Part shown: in pieces, positions 49,960 through 63,404 of the stretch
Layout of the letters: each line of letters begins with the position of its first letter
Numbering within the stretch: position 1 is the stretch's first letter
From: Paraspadella gotoi
Lineage: Eukaryota; Chaetognatha
Assembly: GCA_051294375.1 (NCBI GenBank)
Contig: CM119266.1
Span: 21,523,176 to 21,587,175 of the forward strand
DNA: 64,000 nucleotides
Direction: 5' to 3'
Translations under genes and position numbers: made by a program
The notes under the pieces: generated by a model
Database searches by the model: none
What the model saw: the letters and a program-made list of their open reading frames with translations, nothing else
Told to the model about the DNA's origin: nothing

Positions 49960-51382
49960 AGTCGTTATGGAAGAATGGAAGATAAAATGGATGTGAGAAA
50001 ATTCGGTGAAAGGCCAAAAACTGAAGGATTAAAAAAAAAGGAGAAAGGATGGAATAAAGAGAAGAGATAATGAAAGGAAAAGAGACTGGAGACGTTAAAA
50101 TATGAGACTCGGGAGATTGACGAATAAAAAGGAAATGATAAACGATTTCTGAATCATGAAAACTTTTTGTGGAGGTTTTAACTGGAGAGATATCCATCGC
50201 GATAATGATAATATTGATATCAATACTACTGCCTTCACTTATACAATTGTATTTTAAAATTTGACGAAGACAGACTGACGCTTAACAGCATTCATGCTGT
50301 TTTTAATCTAACGTATCGCCGGTGCGTGGAATTGTATTTTTTACGTAAATTTCCAAAAATCATGGCACGCGTGAGTTACGATTTTTGTTAGCATTCGTGA
50401 ATTTTCTCTTTTTTTTTTCCCTTCCTTCGCCGTAGAACAAATGAAACTTTTAAACCCAGAGTAAAGAGATTTTTTAATGGCGTCGCTGATTATGGGTCTC
50501 GATGGAGGAATAGAGGAAAGAAAGAAAAAGAAAAAAAAATGTAAAAGATAAGAAATCCTTGCGAACATTTCAACAGATTACAATATTTTTTTTTTAAAAC
50601 CCTGCCATTTTGAAAGTACTCTTTCCAGCAGCGACTGTTGCAGTTGTGAGTCTTAAGCCTTCCTCTCTGTTTTCTTCGCTTATCTTTTCTCATTTTTTTT
50701 TCCCCCTTTTTTTCTTCTTCTTTCTTTTCAAATCTCGTCCGGGTGTTTCCCATCGCAGAGAGGGATAAAGCTTTCCAATTATGCCTTCAATTTTGCCCCT
50801 GAGGTTTTTCACCTTCAGCCAACGAAAGGGGAAAAAAATAAATAAAAAGATTTATTTTTGATTTGGCGAAGAGTAAACGCCAGTGTTAAGAAGCAACGAG
50901 CCTTAAGAAAGTCTTGAAGCACCGGTTTAGAAAAAGCCCTCTCTGCGCCTGGTAACCAGTGGCGATTTCTGTGTTGATTTGGATTTCGTTTTCTTGATGA
51001 AATTATTAGGGATGGTTTCAACTTCAGTATTCGAACCTTTGATCTCTGGCCGCTCGACTTTGCTGATAATTGCTCAATCGTTATTTGAGAAATCAAAGTG
51101 AAACAATTATTTTTAAATAAAGATTGGTTCAAAACAAGAATCGGATACTGTTTTAACAAACCAGGACAGTAATCGAATTTGACAGAGTTCAGCAATGAGA
51201 GCTTTTTCCCCGGTTTCCAAGCTTTGTTCGACGGGCGGATCGAATTCCGGCTGCCGGGTTCGGCGGCGTTCCGAATGGCGCCTCTTCACGGATTTTTGAT
51301 ATTCTGTTATCGTTATCATCTCCCTCGGGGTCTTAGGGTTCTTAGCGGCCCGCGAAATTGGTTTTGATGCTATCTCTTTCTT

Positions 51383-51413
<31 letters not shown>

Positions 51414-54400
51414 CCTCTCTCTTCTCTCTCTCTCTCTCTCTCTCTCGCTGGGAAATTCACCGTTTCCTCCCTGTTTGCTTCTTACTTTTCTTTACAATAT
51501 ACACACAAAAGTTGTTTTTCTAGCTCAAACGAAATTTTGGCATTTTGTGAATTGACTGACCGTTCACGATTTTGGAGAAACTTAAATAAGTTTTTTTGGG
51601 GGAAAAAAGTAATCACTATACATAAGCAAAAGAAATGTAATTAAAGGTGAGAATCTTAGAGTCCGACGCCTTTGCATAAGATTAATAGAATTTTGAAAAG
51701 CGATCTCCCTCAAGGGTAATCGAGACTGGAGTTGCAGTAAGTCTACTCCCTCATGATTTTTTCGTATCCACGGATAATCATTATATTAGAAATTTAAAAT
51801 TTAAAATTTATATTTAAATCCACGGGATAATCATTATATTAAATTTTAAATTTAAAATTTAATAAATTTAATATTAAAATTTAAGACAGTTAGAAAAATT
51901 GATAGTACTGATACTGCATTAGATTCTCCAATAAATTTTTTAAATTTGTCAGAACGTTTTTCTCTTTTTTTTCCCATATTTTGTTGGACACGCTAAACGT
52001 TTCTCTGATTACGCAAAATTGCACATGAAAAAAATAAAAAATATAGTACCCAATAGTTAGTGTTAGTGTCTCGAATTAGATGGAAAAAAACCTCGTTTAA
52101 AAAATTCGATCGGGAAGTGGGGTAACTAAGGCTTACCAATGGCATCCTCCACGCCAATCGTTCTCTCAAATAATTTTTTTTATTTAATACATTTGAAAGG
52201 AGAAAAAAAAGGAAAAATTTCAGAATGGCAGGTTGCAGAAAGGGTAAGATAATATGGACATCTGACGATGATAATTCATGACCTTTTATGTCTTGTGGAA
52301 AGGGGGGCAGTAAAGAAACCTAAAAAATTTCGATTCATTAAGTCAGTCAATGAACCCTTTCCAATGGGCTATTCGCGATAATTTTTCTTAATTTAAACGG
52401 GATGATAAGTAATAGAATTAAATTCCTTGTATAAAGGTGTTTATTTAAAAGAAAATTATCAATACAAATAAACACAATGATTGTTCTTGTTTGCAAATAC
52501 TGGTGCACCAGCTATGATAATTTTTTAAAATTTTATTATTGATAAACAAGCAGCGTTGTTCAAAGCTTTTGTTTGCAGTTGAACGATAATGGGAAATGAC
52601 AATTTTTTTTTCACAGGACAAGATAGGTAGTATGTCCAGACTGTTTTATATCAATCTGAAAATATTTTTTGTATTTAAGCATTTTTCATATTAAAAAAGA
52701 TTTTATCCGCTACTTCATAATATTTTTGGCTTGTTTTTTTACTTTAACTAAAAATACAAGCCAATTTATAGAGTAGAGCAACAGTTTAATGTAATCAAAA
52801 TGTAATTAGTCTTCCTTTTTTCAATTACGAAGAAGAAAAAATTTTAACATTGCCTTCATTGAAATAAAGTTTTAATGCAAAAAACTGTATATACTTTTTA
52901 ACTCCGATTTAAATTAAAAAAGACTGTGTATTATATGATTTATTGGATAAAATTTAAATAAAACTATTTCAGAGACGCGTGTCCCGAATGATTAGGGCTT
53001 TAATTTAATACCTCACCCACTTTCCTACCTCTTTTCTTTTCAAAGTTATTCAAGATAAATACTTTTTTTACCGTGAGAGAACTAAGGATTTGAACTACGC
53101 AGTTAAAATCTTTGTTAAATAAAAATTTCTGCAAAGCGGGAGGTATCTCAATTTATCCTATTGGTACAATAAAACCTAAATTTAAAATAAATACTTAAAG
53201 AAAAATTTTCCGTCTCTAGAGACATGTCACTGTTCAGGTTTACCTATCGTCTTACACATTTATGGATCTATGCTTGGAAGAATTCAGCAAACGTTCTCCT
53301 CTTTTTTTTAAATAGTTTGGTACTATGCGCCGTCAGAAATCTAAGAAGAACTCGGAAAATTTGTATCTGACAAAATTTTTGCCTTTTCAACGGCTGGCGT
53401 TTATGACTTATATCTCGGAACCACTTGTAGGAATTTAAAAAACGGTTTTTTTGGAGTGAATATTGATATCATCTTCCAGGGGACCGGCATAAAAATATAT
53501 AAAAAAATAAAGCTTATATTATTGGCTGTCGAGTGAGGTATCTTTATACTGATACTATTAGATACTGATACTGGGATATATCTTTTCTTGGGGCATTTGT
53601 TAAATCTGAAACCGAAGACAGAACTGTTTCATATAAAGACAAAAGGCATTCGAATCGTTGATGTCGATGATTCGACGATTAGAGCGACCCCTTGTGGTTT
53701 TTTTTCTGTTGAGGAAATAAAGAAGTCAGCAAAATTTTCTAACATTTTGGTTGGAATTTTCGTGGAAAAACGAAAAACTGAGAAAAGGAAAACGCGGGAA
53801 TCTGTTTTTGCACAGAGAAGAGCTTCTTCTGGAAGCGAGCTTTGGACGCGCCCCGTGGAAAAGAGAAGTAAGAGAGGAGAGGAGAGGAGAGATGAGGAGA
53901 GAAAGGAGAGAGAGAGAGGGAGAGAGAGAGTAGAGAGAGATGGTAGAAGAGAAGAGGAGAGAGAGAGAGATGAGAAAGAGACAAGAGAGGCGCTGACTCC
54001 CAGGGAATTGACTATTTCTATAAAGAAAAACTTTTTTTTTCTCCAGAATTTTTCGTGTTTGGAATTCTTCTATCACGGAAAAAAACCCATCGGCTAACGG
54101 TTCCAGGTTTCTTCTTTTTTTTTTTTTTATTTATTTTTTTTTTTTTCACTAGCGAGGAAATTGAGTGAATTCCAGTTGTCGAGAATTATTTGAGTTCTTC
54201 TCGAATACAAAAAAAAAACACTCGAACGCCCCAATCGTTCGTCTCGCCCCCAAAAATTTCATTTTCACTTCTCGCCTTTTCATACTCGATTTCCGCTTAC
54301 ACGGGGTTTTTTTTTTTCGTCACGTGACGTCTTCCGTGTCACGTGTACTGATATAGTTACTTGTCACGGGAACAACACGTTTACGGTTTCAGTTCCTCCA

Positions 54401-57400
54401 GCAACTGAATAGTTTTTTAGTCTCCTCATTTTATGAAATGCTACTCGTTTAAAGTGGCACGAAAATATATTTTAAACGTTTTTGTTTTCCAATTATTTTG
54501 TACAACCACTGGATGGCAAAGGCTAAGCAAAGTAAATTCTCACTTGGGCGACGCTTCCGCGAAAACGGCCAAACGCATTTCCGTATTCTAGGGTCGATCG
54601 CACGAGGAGTCTTTCGCCACCCAGAGCGGCGAACATTTAACCGTGGTGAACAAACTCACTTACGAAGTTGGACACATTAAACCTTGAGCGCGCAGGGTTA
54701 ACGTTCGTTTACAAAATTTCTAAACTACTAAAGGCGTAGTCTCAATCAGGAAGAAAAATTTATTTCAGTTAGGCCCAATATTTGTTTTAAAACCATTTTT
54801 TATTATCTAGTTCAAAGGTTTGGCGAAATTCTGAATTTGATGTTTTTTACTTGACCATTGCTCTTGCTGACGGAGTTTCTCGCCCCCGTTTAAATTCCTT
54901 TGCGCCCACCGCGCACGCAAACGCGACGAGCGGTTTCCCCGTTGGCCGAGGGATTAACTGCGCCACGCCAACCACTTTCCCGCGCACGACACAAATTCGT
55001 TGATTGGCGCCCCGACTGAGAAGTAAAAAAAAAGAGAGAGCGTTCTACCAATCACAAAGTTCTGCCTTCGCAATTTCGTGTTAAGAAGCGTTTTACATTT
55101 ACAAAACCTCTCTCTCTTCTCTCTTCTCTTCTCTCTCTCTCTCTCTCTCTCTTCCTTCTCTCTCTCTCCTTCTCTCCTCTCTCTCTCTACCTTTCCGCTT
55201 TCGCCAAAGGTTGAGTTCTCATCCCTTTAAAATAAAATAAAAAGGAAGACGCGAGAAAAAATGTCCTTTATTTCCTCCACCTTTTTTCCTCTTCTTTTTT
55301 CCTCTCTCCTTTTTTTTTCTTCTTTCCGCATAATTCCATTTTTTTCCTTTTCTTTTTCTTATCNNNNNNNNNNNNNNNNNNNNNNNNNTTTTTTCCTTTT
55401 TCTTATCTTTTTTTTTTTTTTTTTTGAAGGACAGGACCGTCGACAACGAGTGGGAATAGTGTCCTCATCAAACTTCGTTTTAATCTTTTAGACTACATCT
55501 TTTTTCATCACTGGGAGCTTATCTCTTCTTCTCAGTTTTACCGTCTTCTCCCCTTTTTTTTCAATTCCTTTCTCTCTCTCCTCCCAATCATTCTGCCTCT
55601 CTGGCGTTCTTTCTCTCTCTTTTTAAAATTAAGATTAAAATATTTCTTTTTTTTTTTCTCGTTTTACTTTTTGGGCTTTTTTAGGAGTTTACGTTGTTCT
55701 TAGAAATCAGGAAGACTTTTTCAATGGAGATTTTTCGTTAAAATCTGACTACCAAATATGTCAACGCTCTGGGAAAAAATTCAGGTTGGTAAAAATAGAT
55801 GTTTAAAAACACCTTCGATTCGATCCTGTTGCATTCTGAAGGGCTCGATTTTTTCTCTTGACAGGAAACCATCATTTTTGACATTCAAAACTATCAGATT
55901 CAAATGGACTTGGTCTGTCGGGGAAAATATTTTTCGACGGCAACTTTTTTTTATAATATAAAATAAAGGGGATTTCTCAACTTCGAATAACATTGTTCAA
56001 CGCATTTTTTAACATATGTTTAATTACAATAAACTTCAAATTCAGGAATCCGATAGCCCATAGCATATTGTTCTGAGGGCTTCTCAAATATTTTTTTCTT
56101 TACATTATATGGTTTATTTTGATATGATACGATTTCATGGGGGAAAGTGGAATTAGGTCCATTTTTTGGTGGAAAATTTTATTTTTAAAGTAAAAGGTAA
56201 AAGAGGAGCTAACGATCGGGAATTCTTAAGAGTTTTTCAACCGGAGTCACGATTCGGGAAAAAAATCTTCTATCGGCGAAAAATCTATCAAAGAAGGGGT
56301 GATTTTCACGAAGATTTTGGTAATATTTTCAGTATTTATGAGGTGGATTTTTGGTTTGAAACTCTTAATATTAACAATTATTTGCCATCATTTCTACCTT
56401 GGCCGGTTAATAAGAATATATTAAAAAAAACCTCTGGCTTTTGTTCGTCTCAGAGCTTAGTCCTAGGCTTTTATGTTAAAGTTCTTTTTTCTTGTTTGAA
56501 GGTTATTTCCTTTCTCCCTTCTACAAATTTTCTTTCAAAATCTTTCTTCTCCCACTTCTCCAAATTTTACTCTTCCACCCACAGTTGTCATTTCTTTTCA
56601 CTTTTCCAATTATTCTCCCCTTTATCTGCTTACTGGGTTTTCTACTTCCTGCTTTTATCCTTACTTTCTTGCTTTTCCTTTTGATTATTCGATATGTCCA
56701 GAAGGCTTACCGCAATCTAAAATCTTTTTCAACTCCCTTCTGATCGTTATCTACTCGACTCGGATACTTTCTCCTTTTCGTCGCTTTCTCCAATTTCTTC
56801 CTTTCTTCTTTGCTCTAAATTCTCCTCTACCCCTTTCTCCTTTTTCTCATGCTCCTTATCTCGTCACTTCTCCTATTCTTTCTATTTCTGTTCTCCAATT
56901 TTTCTCCTTTCTTCCCATCTCTCCTCTGTTCCTCCTCTCTTTTCTTTTCTCTTCTAACTCTCTCCTTTCCTCCCATTTCTCCTCTTTCCTCCTTTCTCAT
57001 TTTCTTTTCTCTAAACTCTCTCCTGCTCCCCATCTCCCTCTTTCGTTCCTGTCCATTCTTTTCTTCTCTCTCTCTCTCCTTTCCTCCCATCTCTACCTCT
57101 TTCCTCCTTCTCTTTTTGCCTTTCTACTCAACTCTTTCTTTCCCCTCCCTTCTTTCTCCATCGCTCCTTTCCTTGTCTTCCACTTGTCTTTCCTCTTAAC
57201 TCTCTCCTTTTCCTCCCTTCCTTTTTTTCCTTTCCTCTCTCTCTATGCGTTTTTTTCACTTAGCGGGCCCGACTTCGTTCGAACCCCAAAAACTGGCAGC
57301 AGCAGTTAAGAGAAGCAATTCGGCCGCGAAATTGAAACTTCTTTTAGGAAAGAAAAAAACTTTGTTGACACTTGAACTTTTTTTTTTGATTAATATCAGG

Positions 57401-58250
57401 CGAAGCGATGCAGGCGGACAGTACCCTTTTTTATATTTGGGGGGGACGGGTTTAGAATGAGAGTTAAAATGATGAACTGCCCTGTGAAAATAAAGTATTT
57501 TTTATTTTTTTAACTTATTCGCGTCGAGTTTATTTTCTTAAGGAGAGCTAGGAGAGAGATAAAACACGGGACAAAAAAAGAGAGAGATGGGCAAAAACTG
57601 ATGAATATCTCGCCTAATTAACCGAACCGATGTTCTTTTTTAATTTTACTAATGAGGATTCGAGCATCTCGGTTTTAGTCGTCTCGCGCGGCGTCTCACC
57701 CTCATTGCATTGTTTATAAATCGATTTTCCTGGTTTTACCGCTTTGTTGTTTTTATCATTAATGCGACCGAAGTGGAACGAAGATAATCGCTGATCGAGA
57801 ATCGGCCTCGAGTCATCTAATCTCAATAAATGCGAGGAGAGAGAGAAAAAAGAGATGAGAGAGAAGGCAGGGAGAGGAGAGGAGAGAGAGAGCGCTATGA
57901 TAATGTTATTTTCTGCTTCTTTATCCCGGTGATCTTGAAGAGAATATATCAGAATCTATATGCCTAGGTTTTTAGAGCTTAAAAATAAGTTTCTCTCGAA
58001 AGAGGCTTAATTGATTTATATAGTTAAATCCAAGATTTTTTAAAAATTAATCGTTTCACCTCAATGTTTTTTTCCCTATTTGTTTCTTTCAATGCGATTT
58101 ATTCTTCTTTCTTCTTTTTTTCTTTTCAAGTTTTCAACGGAATGCGAACCGTTTCTCTCTTTGCTTGTTTGTTTCCTACCAATTTACTTTCCTTCATTTC
58201 CATTTTCATCAGAGTGTCGTTGTTAGTTGTTGTTGTGTCTTTTTTAACTA
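49960..58250 (+). repeat. repeated segment, copy 3, with a 784-bp insertion
   Basis: It starts with noisy sequence matching 32605 onward, becomes identical with copy 1 over 50147-53558, then indel-rich from 53559 to about 58250 (equivalent to 36196-40095), where similarity stops near TTTTTAACTAAAA. A 25-N gap sits at 55364-55388 and a foreign insertion at 55682-56465. Confidence 0.88.
55682..56465. mobile_element. insertion with hAT-like hallmarks, absent from two sister copies
   Basis: Copies 1 and 2 read CTTTTTGGCTTTTATGT at the empty site (about 38263). Copy 3 has GGCTTTTT (55674-55681) before and GGCTTTTA (56466-56473) after a 784-bp segment that begins TAGGAG and ends GTCCTA. This fits an 8-bp target duplication with very short terminal inverted repeats (TAGGA/TCCTA), as hAT elements leave, though longer terminal repeats are not visible. 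The interior holds a plus-strand frame from 56166 that runs out into the flank and a minus-strand frame at 55781-55993; neither has a motif I recognise. It could be a non-autonomous element, or a gap-filling chimera. Confidence 0.5.
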
Positions 58251-60660
58251 AAAATTATTTTTCACTTTTTCCATTTCGCATCGAATTTTTTGTTTTTCCC
58301 CGTTTCACTTCGGGATAAAAAATAAAAATGTTCCATTGTTTTTTCAGGGCTTTATTAAAAAATAGTTCTTTGGTTGTCACATTTCCCATTTATCGAATAA
58401 CTCTTAGTTTTCTCATATCATTTTCATCTCTCTCTCTCTCTCTCTCTTCTCTCTCTTCTTCTCTCTCTCCTTCTCCTCTAATAAAACGAGAACAAAATAA
58501 AAAACCGATCGCAATTTATTTTATTTTTCTGATTTTATGATTTCCGTTTATTCATCTTCGATTCATTTTACCTTGGCATCGAACGTACGCCTCACGTGAT
58601 GACGGTGTAACGCAACTGACGAGATCACAAAAGACTCTATATTCAAAATGAATTTAAAAAGGCGATTCAAAGACAAATCAATTCAGAGACAAAATGGTTA
58701 AATGTTAAAATGTAAAACCTGATGGTTCACCATATTTGGCGAGTGAAGGTTCCCTGATAGCGAATCGGCCACATCAATCCTCTTCTTGCGCCCGAACTTC
58801 ATTACCCTACTTTAAAGCTTTCTACCGTTGGGGAAAAGTTCCGCCCAAAAATTTGACCCTATCTCTCCTCTCTCTCTCTTTCTCTCTATCTCTCTTATCT
58901 CTCTATCTCTCTATCCTCTTCTCTCTCTCCTCTCTAACACACAGGCACACACAAACAACGCCTTTTTCCTTCTAGGCTTAGCTATAAGTGCAAAGCGCTC
59001 GTAAAAACTGACTTCAATAACTCTAAAAAAAAACCCCAAGCGGAAAACTATAGTAAACCAGTTCATAATATAAATATAATAAAATAAAAAACAATACTGT
59101 TTCTCTGAAAACGTTCATTCGTAATGATAACCCGCTCGGCAGATGGCGCCAACCCCTTCGGCGTTCGGCGTTTCCCGTTTTCCAATTTCCTGAACGAAAA
59201 AAAAAAAACGAAAAAAAATTAATTTCATTTCATTTTTTAAAAAAAAAAAAAAGTAATTAATTGATTTTATTCAGAGCGAGAAAATAATTTTGGCAAGGTG
59301 GGCAGAAAGTAGGAGAGAGCAATTTATATTTCGATTAGGATGAAATTTCGAATATTTTAGGACAGCCCGTCCCGTCGTTATCGTCGCGTCGTCGTTATCG
59401 TCGTCATCCGTCGCCTTTATCGTCATTGTCCAAACATTTGGGCTTTTTTTTTTTAAAAAAAAAGGCCCATTGTTGAAATTTGAAAAATTAGAACGCAGCG
59501 GTCTAGTTGGCAGAGTCCCAAAATTCGACAATTAAGTTTACCTCAATTCACAAACCTTGGAGTCACGTTGACAATTTTACAACTGGGCCCGTCTCAAAAT
59601 ATCTACGCCGTTCACCCGGGTTCACTCCTACACTTGCGGGATTTCCTTTTCTTCCAGGTTCCCCCCCCCCTTTTTCTTAGCATACGGGGATGATACGATA
59701 TTGAGAAAGGGATCAATGTGGCCATTGGCCAATCACGGCCAACGAGGGAAAACATCGTTAAAACCGATGTTACCGAATTCTTTTTTTTTTTTTTTTGCCC
59801 CGTTAATGCGAATATGCATTCCCTCGACTGCTTTCTCTATTTACACCCTGGCTTAGGGCGCCAACCGTCCGAAACACGCTAATCGAGATTCGACGCCCAG
59901 AAACCATCCCGCCACATCGGCGTTCTTCTTCCTCGTCATCAAATGGACCATTCCGTCTCCCTTCTTTCATTTTATATTAACTGATTCGCGGCCGGGCGAG
60001 GAGTGCGATGTCTATGTCGCTATTTTTCCCCTTTGATAACGTTGTTTTTTGTTCACGTCTCTTCGTCACGTCACGCCGTCTCGGGGTCTGTTCAGCGTCT
60101 TCGTCTGTCACATCTCGTCTGTCACGTCCTGTCTGTCACGTTATCGTCTGGTCACGTCTCCGTCTTATGTCACCTCTCGTCTCTCAACGTCTGTTTTTTA
60201 TTAATTGAGCTAATACGGGATTTTTTTTTTTCATTAATATTTCATGTTCAAATTAAAATTGCCAAATTGTCGTCCCGTGTCCAATTCCAATTTGGGAGAA
60301 AGATAAGGAAGAAAGAGGAAAGAGTTAACAAGATAAGCCAAGTTAAAAAAAAAAATCTTTCTCATTCCCCTCATCTTTCCTTTAATTTAAGTTTGAGGAC
60401 ACCTTAAAATATTTATCAAAAGAACAAAATAAAGATAATTATATATCCAAAGAAAAAGAATAAAAATCCCGGCCGATAGGGCAAAACTCGTCCCTCGCCG
60501 GAATTTCCCGGTTGTCATTCCGGGGTTTATTCCGTCAAAAAACTTTTCGGCCATTGGCATTTCCGCACCATCACCCAACCCCCCCCCCATCCCGGCCCAC
60601 GCGGCTACTCCCCTTCCGCCCCCCTCCCCCCTAAGAAATCAACTCGGCTACTGAATTTCG
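58250..60660. other. intergenic DNA after the repeated segment
   Basis: CT tracts at 58428-58470 and 58860-58940, A-rich stretches near 59190-59260, and AT-rich DNA. At 60055-60190 words such as CGTCTGTCACGTC recur in a loose short tandem array. I see no gene. Confidence 0.6.
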
Positions 60661-61249
60661 CCCTTCGTGCCGCCGCGGTACTCTTTTTTGAACTCTCACG
60701 GCGCTGACCGCGGCCTTTGCCCCTTCTCGCGGAAAATCCCGCGCCCCCAAATTTCAACGCCCCCCCACACCGCCCTCCCCTTCACCTCGTTGGATAAATT
60801 AGACTCCCTACGCCACCCTAGACCGCCAAACCGCCTCTCCCTTGTGGCGCCATCTCGTCGCCTGGCGCCGGTCCGCCTTGTCTTATTTGTTTGCCCGGGA
60901 AAGTTTGCAGCCGAGGGTTTTATGGCGCCATTGTTCTAAGGGGATAGGGGCGGATTTGCTGGATGGGAAACGAAAAAAAGGATTGTTTAGGTTTAGAAAG
61001 GAAAAAAGGGATGTGAAGAGGAAGTTTCGATTTCGACCCAACCTCGGCCTTCCCCCTTTGCCCCTTCCCCCCCCCTCCCTTCCCTTCCCCGTGATATTTG
61101 AGGATGTTTTTTTGCTTAGCTTTTTCATTCCTCTTTTTTTTTTCTCCGGGATTCATTTCTCTAACCGGAATTTTGCTGGCGCCTGACCCAGGGAAAGGGT
61201 GGCAGAAAGAAGATGCAGGGAAGAAAGAGAAAACGAGGAAAAAAAGCAA

Positions 61250-61525
61250 GGAAAACCGAGGCCCGGCGTGGCCCCCGCGCAGGCCCCGGCACGGCAGGCG
61301 GCGGACCACCGGCATGCGCGGCCGGGCCCCCACCCCCCGCGGCGTCACGCGCCCGGCCCGCCCGCGCCCTCCGAGCGAACCTGCCCCTCCGAGATCCAGT
61401 TAACACCGGGCGGCGTGCCGGCGAGGCCCGGCGGCCTCACGACGTGCCCCCCTCCCGCAGAGGCCCCCCCCCTGCGGCCACTCCCAGCGGCCCCCACCGC
61501 CCCCCCCCCCCCCCCCGCGCCCCGA
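61250..61525 (+). other. strongly GC-rich island
   Basis: About 270 bases with very high G+C, many CpG and CCGGC/GGCCC words and a C run (about 61500-61518). Two plus-strand frames remain open (Pro/Ala/Arg-rich), which is expected from composition alone. It could be a first exon with CpG island, or foreign DNA. Confidence 0.5.
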
Positions 61526-61835
61526 CCCCCTTAAAGAAAGAAAGAGAAGTAAGAAGGAAGAAGAATAAAGAAAGAGAAGCGGGTGAAGAAATAAAGAAAG
61601 GAGGAAAAGAAGCAGCAGTTTTTTAAAAAAAAAAAAAAAATAAAAAAAATAACCAACCAAAGCAAGTTTGCTGCCTTTTTTTTACATCTTGTGGTGGTCT
61701 CGGACCGCCGATTTTCTAGATTTCAGGCAATATTGGCGAAGTTGCATTTTATGGCGTAAAAAAAATAAATAAAAAAAAAAAAAAAATAATTTTTAAAATA
61801 ATTAAAATTAAAAAACGTGGTGGTGGAGGCCGAAG

Positions 61836-62132
61836 CTAGAGGCCCTGACAGCGTAGGCGGCGGCTGAGAGCGCTTGGTGTTAGTGGAGTTGCAGTCATGA
61901 AGGCGCAATCATCCGTGAATTGAGGTGAAGGTTGTTTTTTTGCCAATCTGACCGGTGCCGCGTAAAATCCTTTAGCACCGTTTGGCAAGTGGTGTTGATT
62001 GTCTTCGAGGTTTAAAGTAATAGCGAAATGTCTTCGGGGCATCGTCCGCTGGTCCCGCGGGCGTATTCTTTCCTCGTCGTCATCGTCGTCTCCCGTCGTC
62101 TTTCCTCCCGTAATTCGCTTCCCCTCGCACAT
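61836..62132 (-). CDS. hypothetical 98-residue ORF
   Basis: The frame starts at an ATG near 62132 with a short acidic run (GDDDDDEERIRP) followed by about 75 residues of mixed composition (for example HFAITLNLEDNQHHLPNG) and ends in TAG. The acidic run comes from a GAC/GAG repeat. It is the most protein-like frame in the last 6 kb, but it has no homologue I know and no promoter or splice evidence. Confidence 0.2.
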   Translation of the reverse strand: MCEGKRITGGKTTGDDDDDEERIRPRDQRTMPRRHFAITLNLEDNQHHLPNGAKGFYAAPVRLAKKQPSPQFTDDCAFMTATPLTPSALSRRLRCQGL

Positions 62133-62369
62133 TCCACCCGCTCTTTCAGAAAAGCAATATTATTACTAAGCATTTTAAAATTTTATTCGGTTGAAAAAAT
62201 CTTCTAAATATTTAAATCTTTCGCCATTTTTTTCTTTTTTTTTTTTTTTTTTTTTGTGGGCCCCCCATATTTTTTTCTGTCCTTCCTCACCTTCTTGTTC
62301 CTCCTATTCTATCTCCCTCTCCTTTTCGTTACCTATCTCCCTCTCCCCGGCCTCACCTCATTTCTTCAT

Positions 62370-62375
62370 TTCACA

Positions 62376-62412
<37 letters not shown>

Positions 62413-62715
62413 ACTCTCTTCCTCTCCCTCTCTCTCTCTCTCTCCTCTCTCTCTCATCTCTCTCTCTTCTTCTCTCCCTCTCTCACCATTTTCCCCTATC
62501 CTCAGTCGATACTCTCGGTTTTTATTTTTTTCTCTCGATGCCGTTATTTCGTTTTTCTGATAATAATTTCCAACTTGAAATCGATAAAGGATTTACTCTG
62601 CCTCTCTCTCGCTCTCTCTCTCCTCTCTATTCTTTCTCTCTCTCTCCTCTCTCTCTTCTCTCTCCTCTCTTCTCTCTCTCTCCTCTTCTCTCTCCTCTCT
62701 CTCTCTCTCTCTCTA
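62370..62715 (+). repeat. (CT)n-rich region
   Basis: CT tracts at 62370-62475 and 62600-62715 with unique DNA between. The long Ser/Leu/Phe frames across 62191-63269 are translations of these tracts. Confidence 0.95.
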
Positions 62716-63404
62716 CGACGTCATTGCTTGCATTCCAACGATTTCGCGTTTCGCTTTATAACTGTTTTTCTTCTTTTTCGTTTTATTTCTTTCTTTCGAT
62801 CGCGTTTCCCTTTACCGTGTCGCTTTCTCGTTCTTCCCCCTTTTTTCCCCTTCCCCACTTCTACACCTTCCACCTTCAACATCAAGCGAATTCAATACCA
62901 AAGGAGGACCAATTCAATCTGAGCGACGCGACTTTGCAGAACAGAAGGGCGTCGACATCATTGACTTTCTCTTTTTCTTCGCTCAAGCTTTGCTTTTTCT
63001 TCTCTTTCATTTTTGTTTTTTCTTTGCTTTGTCGTTTTGCTTTCTTGCTCCTCACTTTCGTTTTTTTCTTCTTCCTACCCCTTTCCTTTTTATCTGCGGT
63101 CAACTTTTTTTCTGTTTCTCATTTGTGCTCTTTCTCCTGTTCATTACTTTGTATTAATCTGCTTTATCTTGGCTTTTTGCTAACCTCTTTGCTTTTCCTT
63201 CGGCTCCCTTGTTTTTGCTTTTACTCTCTTTTCCTTTCGTTTTATTTTTCTTTGTTCAACCGTCGGTGAAACAATGAAGTGTTGTTCATTTTTCTTTTTG
63301 CAGTCGTCGTTCGTCGTCGTCGTCGTCGTTCCGTCGTCACTGTCATTCCAGGGATCCTCTCCAGTCCACCATATCCGTTTCAGTCTTGTACGCAAGAGGA
63401 AACT

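Noticed and set aside
62191-63269. Long open frames of 243 and 337 codons
   Set aside because: They are CT microsatellites read as Ser/Leu/Phe; overlapping frames on the same stretch are equally open.
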